A DNA stretch of 64,000 nucleotides, from NCBI RefSeq assembly GCF_037975245.1, contig NC_092580.1, forward strand, positions 33,476,501 through 33,540,500. Reading direction: 5' to 3'. Within the stretch, counting starts at the first letter, position 1. Each line of letters starts with the position of its first letter. A program made the position numbers and the translations under genes. The notes below the pieces were generated by a model, which saw only the letters and a program-made list of their open reading frames with translations, had not been told where the DNA came from and did no database searches. Source of the DNA: Apostichopus japonicus. Lineage: Eukaryota; Echinodermata; Holothuroidea; Aspidochirotida; Stichopodidae. Positions 58,101 to 64,000 of the stretch are shown piece after piece.

Positions 58101-60749
58101 GGACCCCCCTCTGGATCTGCGCCTGTGGTTGCAAGGATTAATTTAGTGCTGTTCCACATTTGGCATGGCAGTTTAGCAGGCTCAACATGGCAGTTTAGCA
58201 GGCTCAAAGATTTAATATCTAATACATACTCATGGTTACTGTGTACAAATTTTGGAAAAAGAAATGCTATCTTGGAATTTGTATGAGCAGCATTTTGACC
58301 ATCATTTTGCAATGTGATACAGGATTAAGTATTTCCGATAGTTGAGATGTAAAACATTGCTGTGGTACCAAGAAACAGCCCTACATAAAATGTTGAAAAA
58401 AGTTATTATGTACTTAGCAAAATGAGGATGGTGTTAGGGAGGGTGTGGTAGGGGGATGGTTGAGATTATACTTACTTTTCCACTGGATCTAACTCCTTTC
58501 CAGATGCAGAAGTAGACTAAAATCCAGGCCACGATGACGGAAATTAAGAGATGCATATTCATGCTGCCCAGCTCACCCAAACCACTGGATATTCTCAATA
58601 CATTGAGCCTGAAATCACAAGAAAGACCCCATGGATGAAAAGTAAGCAAATTTAATGTAACCTAGGATTGCAACTCCAAGTATATAACCTATGCTTCACC
58701 TTCCATGAGAATGCTGTTTACCTGTAGACTAACTTCTGTCAATTGACATAAAACTTAGACAATAACAGATGAAAGTTTCCAAAAACAAACAGGTCAAGTA
58801 GATGGAAAACTATGAAAGATATGTTCAAACTACCAAGGCAAACATGACGATTGATGGAAAACTCCAATGCCAAAATTAACCCTGCCAGGTCATTTCCAAG
58901 AGGTTCACACGCTCCTTTATGGAGAAGGATATTAAGGACCACTTGAACTTTAAATCCAGGTATGGAGATCGGGCGGGGAGTTGTTTAATCAGGAATATCT
59001 GAGCTTTTTTGTGAACGACTACAATGTTATACCATGTACAAATGTAAGACCACAAAGAGAATATAACATCAACTGCACAAGAAATGTAAACTGTACAGCA
59101 TACATGACATTAAGACTTTCAAATTTTGATATTGCTTTAATTTTGAAATTAAACACTCAAATGTTCACAATCTAGCAAACATCAAGTTAAGTTGCTTACT
59201 TCCAAAATTCTTCTGCTGAAGAGACGCCATCCTCTACGTTATAGCAGGTACCATTTAGGTCAAAGTTTCCAGCACTGCAGGAAAAGTTCTTACGCTGAGT
59301 AGACAATAAAAGACAAAGACTATTCATAAAGAACATCGGCAGCCATACAAAGATGATATAACCCCCACCCCCCCCCCTCATGAATGACAACAACTGGTGG
59401 AAGCATTACACAAATGGGTCACAAGTTAAATCATCTAGGCAAGAATATCAACTACCCACACCCCAACATACCAAAGAGAAATCAGCAAGTACCATCTCCA
59501 GGGTGCATGCAAACTCTTTTATTTCTCCATTGTACTGCTGCATATTGCCAAGCACAGCTTGTGATCTGAACCCCACCCTACCCCCCATTAGACACCTTAA
59601 AGGGTTGATTAGCAGGAACTTACAGTTTCATCAATACAAGCATTTGTGTTCCAGTCATTCTCGCAATCCATCCAGGGTAGGCTAGTTGTAAATGAACTAT
59701 AAAAGTAGTAGATTGCATAAGCAAGAATAACAATGTAATAATTGTTACACCACCAAGTGATGAACGTTGTTGCGTAACCAATTCCTATGAAAGAAAAAGA
59801 TGAAAAAACATAAAGCATCAAACATGGGGCATTGCTGCTGATGGATTTACCTTCATAATGCTCTAAAATACACCTCTCACAGCAGCAACAATCTTCATTC
59901 TTCAGGTCTCTATTAATTTGTTTATCGAGGTCTATCAACACTCAACAAGTATCAACAGAAATACCAATTGGGGGGAATCATGATCAGATGGAGCAAACCT
60001 TTTCAAGGTTTCTCTTCATGTGGAATTACAACATAGAAGTACAGGATTTAGAGGGAGCAGTAATATGCTATTATAATAGCATAAATATTAACCGATTAGA
60101 TTTCTTTCAGGTTCAAAACACTGGTCTTACGGTTCACATTGAAGACTACAATTAAGGAAGACCTAATCTCATTTTTGATGTTAACTTTACCTTACACTTC
60201 CTAAGAACCTTGCTTGTGTACATGAAGTCATATCATATGAGAAGTGGGAATATTTTCCTTACTGTTCCAAGACTTCCAGACATAAATTTCAGAATTAAAG
60301 GACTTTCAAGAGCTAGCAAAGAGGTTTTTTTCTTTCCCTAACTTTCCCTATTTTCCAGACCGTGTGTGAACCATGTCACTCCCACGCAACAACATCAAAT
60401 TAAAATTACAGACTGAGAGCAAGGCTTTGACACTATAAACATCACAGATGTTTTGAGCACATGTGTTGCAAATGTTAAGTTGGGGTTTGTCACATATTTA
60501 TAAAATGGAAATCACTAGCATCTGGTGTACATTCGTTTGTTAACAGATTGCACTGAACTGAAGATGAACTTGGCTACCCAACACATTACAGACTTGTGCA
60601 AGTTTCCAAGAACTCACCTTGAAACATGGGACAAATCTTCCAGCAGAGGATACCACCTTGGCCCATAAACTGTCCTAGTTGTGTCTCCAAGAGAGCCATG
60701 GGTACACCTGCTGTTACCACACAGATGAAATAAGGTATAAGGAAAGCAC
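51973..60749 (-). CDS. SLC6 Na+/Cl- dependent transporter (GABA/taurine/creatine type), 5' end missing
   Basis: Thirteen minus-strand exons join in one frame to 549 residues, from the start of TM2 to a stop at 51973-51975. The SLC6 family co-transports small amino-acid-like solutes with Na+ and Cl- across the plasma membrane. Visible hallmarks are TM2 GAFLIPYF with Tyr, the EL2 cysteine pair in LPWMDC and NACI, N-glycosylation sequons NFS and NGT, TM6 [17 protein letters not shown]7 [12 protein letters not shown]8 LVGLDSQF (Na2-site Asp and Ser) and IL5 MIGYRPFPW. Gln and Ser of TM6 and Ser of TM7 are the known chloride ligands in GAT1/SERT, so Cl- dependence is expected. The [18 protein letters not shown] block and the overall match put it with the GABA, taurine, betaine and creatine transporters; the substrate cannot be assigned. 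Family members have about 600-640 residues, so 60-80 residues (N-terminus, TM1) are missing and probably lie beyond 64000. Confidence 0.95.
52572..52739 (-). CDS. SLC6 exon: EL6 and TM12
   Basis: Acceptor ttacag, donor gtacgt, 56 codons. It encodes [20 protein letters not shown], then [20 protein letters not shown] and [19 protein letters not shown] is typical of the GABA/taurine/creatine branch. Confidence 0.96.
53421..53521 (-). CDS. SLC6 exon: IL5 and TM11
   Basis: Acceptor ttcacag, donor gtaagt. It encodes [20 protein letters not shown], then [18 protein letters not shown] is a family signature. Confidence 0.95.
53890..53992 (-). CDS. SLC6 exon: EL5 and TM10
   Basis: Acceptor ttccag, donor gtgagt. 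It encodes [20 protein letters not shown], then [14 protein letters not shown]. The GG-Y-FQL-DYY block is characteristic of the family; AWVYG leads into IL5. Confidence 0.96.
54948..55085 (-). CDS. SLC6 exon: IL4 and TM9
   Basis: Acceptor ctacag, donor gtaagt, 46 codons. It encodes [20 protein letters not shown], then [20 protein letters not shown]. It follows directly on the DSQ of the previous exon, as in all family members. Confidence 0.95.
55345..55457 (-). CDS. SLC6 exon: EL4 and TM8, GC donor
   Basis: Acceptor caacag. It encodes [20 protein letters not shown], then [17 protein letters not shown] with the Na2-site Asp and Ser. The frame must stop at CAG followed by gcaagt, so this intron uses a GC-AG donor with otherwise perfect consensus. 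Confidence 0.94.
55592..55716 (-). CDS. SLC6 exon: TM7
   Basis: Acceptor attcag, donor gtacgt. It encodes [20 protein letters not shown], then [20 protein letters not shown]. Asn and Ser of NSFTS are the known Na+/Cl- ligands of TM7. A 44-bp satellite begins about 20 bases upstream of the acceptor. Confidence 0.96.
55736..56355. repeat. 44-bp satellite, about 14 copies, in an SLC6 intron
   Basis: Nearly identical units of GTTACATCCCACTGTGTACA, TAAAATACAAGTGTTGAAAT and CAAT. Very low divergence suggests recent expansion. On the minus strand it ends about 20 bases before the splice acceptor of the TM7 exon. Confidence 0.97.
56846..56949 (-). CDS. SLC6 exon: TM6
   Basis: Acceptor tttaag, donor gttagt. 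It encodes [20 protein letters not shown], then [14 protein letters not shown]. It contains the Gln and Ser expected to bind chloride and the unwound TM6 substrate region. The Gly-Gly (usually Ala-Gly) after WID is a small departure. Confidence 0.96.
57337..57471 (-). CDS. SLC6 exon: TM5
   Basis: Acceptor cctcag, donor gtaact, 45 codons. It encodes [20 protein letters not shown], then [18 protein letters not shown], the strongly conserved TM5 and EL3 region. Confidence 0.96.
57555..57898. mobile_element. hAT-like MITE, in an SLC6 intron
   Basis: The left end CAGGGGCGGATGCAGG is followed by a G-run; the right end reads CAGTGGTGACGG and a G-rich stretch on the other strand. The flanks TCTTGATT and TTTGATGC are partly alike. 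It contains the GCGCCA-TTGGCGC module at 57641-57660. Confidence 0.5.
57906..58125. mobile_element. hAT-like MITE, adjacent second copy type
   Basis: Left end CAGGGCCGGATCCAGG; right end on the other strand CAGGCGCAGATCCAGAGG. It begins 8 bases after the previous element, so one inserted next to the other. Flanking duplication weak (about 5 of 8). Confidence 0.55.
58161..58207 (+). repeat. Short direct duplication
   Basis: CATGGCAGTTTAGCAGGCTC occurs twice in tandem, right after the MITE. Confidence 0.85.
58476..58608 (-). CDS. SLC6 exon: TM4
   Basis: Acceptor tttcag, donor gtaagt. It encodes [20 protein letters not shown], then TM4 [19 protein letters not shown] and SSGK. The WKGV-S-GK motif is typical of the GABA/creatine/taurine group. 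Confidence 0.95.
59200..59294 (-). CDS. SLC6 exon: extracellular loop 2
   Basis: Acceptor ctcag, donor gtaagc. It encodes [20 protein letters not shown] and [11 protein letters not shown]. Two N-glycosylation sequons (NFS, NGT) and two extra cysteines sit in the variable loop; the AEEFW end is the usual lead into TM4. Confidence 0.88.
59624..59784 (-). CDS. SLC6 exon: TM3 and start of EL2
   Basis: Acceptor ctatag, donor gtaagt. It encodes [20 protein letters not shown] and [16 protein letters not shown], ending [10 protein letters not shown]. It holds the TM3 Tyr of the NNYY motif (substrate/Na+ region in the family) and both cysteines of the conserved EL2 disulfide. Confidence 0.94.
60618..60749 (-). 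CDS. SLC6 exon: TM2 and first intracellular loop
   Basis: Acceptor ccttag at the high-coordinate side, donor gtgagt. It encodes [20 protein letters not shown], then [20 protein letters not shown]. It starts in phase 1, completing a Gly from an upstream exon that I cannot find in 60750-64000. It is the most 5' exon visible. Confidence 0.93.
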
Positions 60750-62440
60750 CTAAGGAGAGAAAAACAAAATTCATGAAAAATCATTCATTTAAATTTCAAG
60801 GGGAGCTCAGTATTTCCTTCCAAATGCTTACAAAGGTTTTATCTGCACTTTTGAAAGTTGAGGTTTTCCTTGGCATTACTGTAGATCAGCCAGATATGTT
60901 TAAGTCATTTCAGTGAGTAAGAATTAATAATTTGAAAGACCAAATTATACCAAATAGTTTACACAAAATGTTCATGCTGTTTTAATTTCAAACCGAGCTA
61001 TCGTGGATATTTTCCATGTGGGTTAACAAAGCATAACATCCTCTGTGAAAGGGACACAAATGGACAATGCAAAGCATATTTAATATGATTACTGTACAGT
61101 GTATATATTTAATGAGGTAGCCAGAGATTCATCTCACATGGTTGAATCAGTCCAGAATGAACTGGTCATCAACTAGGGTCACTTTGAACCATGTAACATT
61201 ACACCACACACTGAAGGTTCTTTGTGTAGTATGTCAAACATATTTACCGTCACTAAATATGACTTGCATAAAATACAGATACATATGTACTTTGTGTGAC
61301 AAGCAGCAACATTGCAGAGTGACTAGGGAAAAATTTGAAAGGGTATCTATCCACGATGTCACCATTTGTTTAAATACATATATACTATAATAAAATCATA
61401 TTCCTCTTCAAAGCAAACATTTTTGGTTTTCTCATATCCCATAGACAAGTGACTCATTATACTGCTACCCTTATCAGTCAAAGCAGAAACAAAGGTCAAC
61501 ACTGTAGATTCTGTTATCAATAAGTAAATGAGTCTTTGGGAAGTAGCCAAGATGGTAACAAGATAAATCCTCAACTGAAAGAACAAAACAAGTAAGATAG
61601 CAAACAAACTTGGTAAATATTTTGAACAAGCCAGCAATATAAATGGTCTCTGAAACCCAAATAGAAACCCATCTAGTACAATGTCTAGTATTAAAAGTAT
61701 ATGAGTATATTTTACCTGCCTTATGATTATGAAGAAAATCCACTTTGTTTTTTTTTGGGGGGGGGGCAAAAAATTGTACAAAATGTTACATGCCATTGTG
61801 TTACAAGCGTAGTAGTAACTGAGATGAGTGCTACTGTACGTTTGCATATACTGTAGCCGATGATATTGCAGAGGATATTTGTTGTCGTTGTTGTTTCTAC
61901 ATATATGTTTCCAACTTATTTTGTTTTGTATGTGATTTAATATATGTACTTTATTTTTAATATTTAAATTTTTATATATATTTTTAGTTTTAATATATAT
62001 ACTTATTTTAATTGGATTTAACAGAATTCTCTCATCTTCCTATCTTTTGGAAAGACAGTTTGGTTTGGTCTGGCATTTCATGTGAATGAGATGAACAGAA
62101 CTTCAGTGTTAACTTAACATGTACTTCCAGTACAACTGCACATATCTACAGTATAGGCAGTGCTACAGTATCATACTTTTCCCCCTTCTAGAAACCCAAG
62201 ATTACATCATGTGTGGGATTACAGAAGCCAAGGTCTTCCATTATTATCTAATACCCTATCACCAAGACTATTGCACAAGTGTCCTAGTTGTGACCCTGTC
62301 AAATCTTCCAACAACAGCTGTTGAGGTTTTAAAGCAGGGTCAACCATTGTCAATTGACCTTTCAATAAAACTTTAAACTTAATTGCATTCTGCCAAATAA
62401 ACAAGCTTGTGATCTGTGTGATAGTTGAGCTTAAAAGAAT
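60750..62440. other. SLC6 intron, no exon recognised
   Basis: I looked for the expected GNVWRFPYL exon on the minus strand and did not find it. A G-run near 61757, AT-rich otherwise. Confidence 0.5.
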
Positions 62441-62447
62441 AGTCCAG

Positions 62448-62976
62448 GTCAAATTTTCTTTTTGATATGTTAAAAAGGAATATAATCTTAGCATTCTGGT
62501 GAAATTTGGATTCAATTCCTATTTACCGTTTTGGAGATACTGACAGCTGAAGTTGCCACTCTTCGTACCAAAAGTGAACTTGAAGCAAACAGGTGTGATG
62601 TGATATTGCAGACTGACAAATAATGTTTTGTTTTTTCTTTATTTTTCAGTCTATTGATTTGACCTTAGATTGAATAGGGTTACTAGTTTGTCTATATGGG
62701 GATGTGAAGATTATAAAATACCAATATCTACGGTACATTCACATTATGGTACATTAATAATATAAGACATAAAATTTTAAAGAAATACAAAACATTATTT
62801 ATTGATGTGCAACAATGACATGTACACCTGTTTGCTCCAAGTTCAAGTTTGCTACAAAAAGAGCCAACTTCAACTGTCAATATCTCAAAAACGGTACATA
62901 GGAATTGAATGCAAATTTCACCCAGAATGCTTAGATTACGTTCCTCTTAAACATATCAAATAAAAATTTTGATGAC
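62448..62976. mobile_element. Foldback element with about 185-bp inverted arms
   Basis: The segment 62448-62630 is repeated in reverse orientation at 62788-62976, at roughly 75-80 percent identity by eye. Shared stretches include TTTGATATGTT, AGCATTCTGG, ATTCAATTCCTAT and GCAAACAGGTGT. The central spacer is about 157 bp. No coding potential, so it is a foldback or long-TIR MITE. Confidence 0.8.
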
Positions 62977-62979
62977 TTT

Positions 62980-64000
62980 TGAGTGATATGTGTTTTAAGT
63001 TTCCCTCACTTTCTACTGTAGTTTGGAACTTAACCAAGTCTAGAAAGACACTAGAAAGTGCTTCAAAGTTTGTCAATGTGTTTTTTGATTAATTAGTTTT
63101 GCTTAATTCCTTTATTAGAAGTGGCATCATATTTACAGCCGCTGTTGTTTGATTGATCAACCTTTTCTACAGTAACCTTATAGTGTCAACAATCAAAGAC
63201 ATAGCTTAAGAATGGTTGTGTTTTTTTTAAATCCTTTTCTTGGTATCACACCTACCTAGTTCCACATAACAACATGTTGTCAACCTGTCCAAACAGGCAA
63301 ACAATTGATTTTCAAGTTAACAACTCCCTAGGGCATCATCAATCTCATACAGGAAGGCGACACAACAGCATACAGATGAAAGAGTTTACTACCTTCATCA
63401 ATCGGCAAACGATATGTTCATGTTGTAGAGCATGACAGATCAATTTCAATGCCAGACCTGCCAAGTGGGCTCTAATTAGCACAGCTCCCTCCTACAGCAT
63501 ACAGATGAAATACTGTCTGGGTTTGCTATTCCATATGGTTCAATACAACATTGTACAAACTTTCTTTTCCATGACATCGAGAATGATCAGTACATTTGGG
63601 GCCCCTTGATCTGCAGAATGCCATGTTACCAGTGCTTTACATTGCGTCTACCTTGCATACTGTACGTTCTTTATAACTTCATCTGTGGACCTATTTGTGC
63701 CACTCCCCTTAGCTAAACAGACATTAACAAGACCATTCCTCATGATTATATCACAAATACCACAAATTCCACAATCATCTAAGTATGGAGATCGCATATT
63801 TTGTTTCAACAATAATTCACCCATACTCTCAAAGCATACATTTTCTTTTTCCCTATCTCCAAGTTGGTTAATTCACCCTACTCAGAGTGTATGAAAGACT
63901 TCTATGCAGTAAACACCAATTGCCTTAGAGAAAAGGCTATTGTAGCTACCAAGGCCATAAAAAGGCTAGTTTCAAAAGAAGACTAACTTAGTAACTTTAA
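62980..64000. other. Non-coding to the window edge
   Basis: Nothing recognised on either strand. If the SLC6 gene continues, this is its intron and the first coding exon lies further on. Confidence 0.4.

Noticed and set aside
58040-58312. Frame with [14 protein letters not shown]
   Set aside because: This is the G-rich end of a hAT-like MITE, a common false peptide in marine invertebrate annotations.
60750-64000. Searched for the SLC6 exon with GLGNVWRFPYL
   Set aside because: No matching pattern on the minus strand; the exon is probably outside the window.

Overview
The window is animal nuclear DNA with two intron-rich genes of conserved metazoan families, long introns, GT-AG splice sites, tRNA-derived SINEs, hAT-like MITEs, many minisatellites and many G or C homopolymer runs. 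The exons use the standard code. The protein sequences and repeat style fit a marine invertebrate, perhaps an echinoderm or another deuterostome; that is an inference and the species cannot be fixed from this sequence.

Layout. 1-20.9 kb holds no gene I can defend. It contains diverged GGTCA-rich units (2.0-3.0 kb), a CRE-bearing patch with a 30-bp palindrome (3.6-4.1 kb), a TTTACG-rich degenerate repeat (5.0-6.0 kb, with a second block at 18.0-18.5 kb), a nest of direct and inverted duplications (6.0-10.4 kb), an AT-rich 105-bp repeat (11.1 kb), a tRNA-like SINE (12.3 kb), a broken gene remnant (14.8-16.2 kb) and a hAT-like MITE with an exact 8-bp target duplication (19.8 kb).

20.96-45.30 kb (+) is a complete transketolase gene (TKT). 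Each transcript would have 11 coding exons and encode 624 or 622 residues. There are two alternative first coding exons, 1a at 20962 and 1b at 25097, both ending in the same phase and both able to join the exon at 34082. All main cofactor and catalytic residues are present. Its introns hold SINE copies, at least five minisatellites, a possible MITE and further GGTCA-rich units.

45.3-51.97 kb is intergenic and contains a hAT-like element of about 930 bp. 51.97-60.75 kb (-) holds 13 exons of a Na+/Cl- dependent SLC6 transporter of the GABA/taurine/creatine/betaine group (549 visible residues, TM2 to the C-terminus). Its 5' exon or exons, with the N-terminus and TM1, were not found and probably lie beyond 64000. 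The two genes converge tail to tail. There is no functional link beyond adjacency: TKT is cytosolic pentose phosphate metabolism and the other gene is a plasma-membrane solute importer.

The most interesting signals are the duplicated TKT first exon; a dispersed repeat that carries AGGTCA half-sites at a 10-bp pitch (DR4-like) at about ten places, all on the + strand; a SINE family ending in a hairpin plus an ATGT-type tail, one copy of which abuts a TKT splice donor; and a palindromic module shared by MITEs with different ends. All calls were made by eye; no alignment or database search was run.
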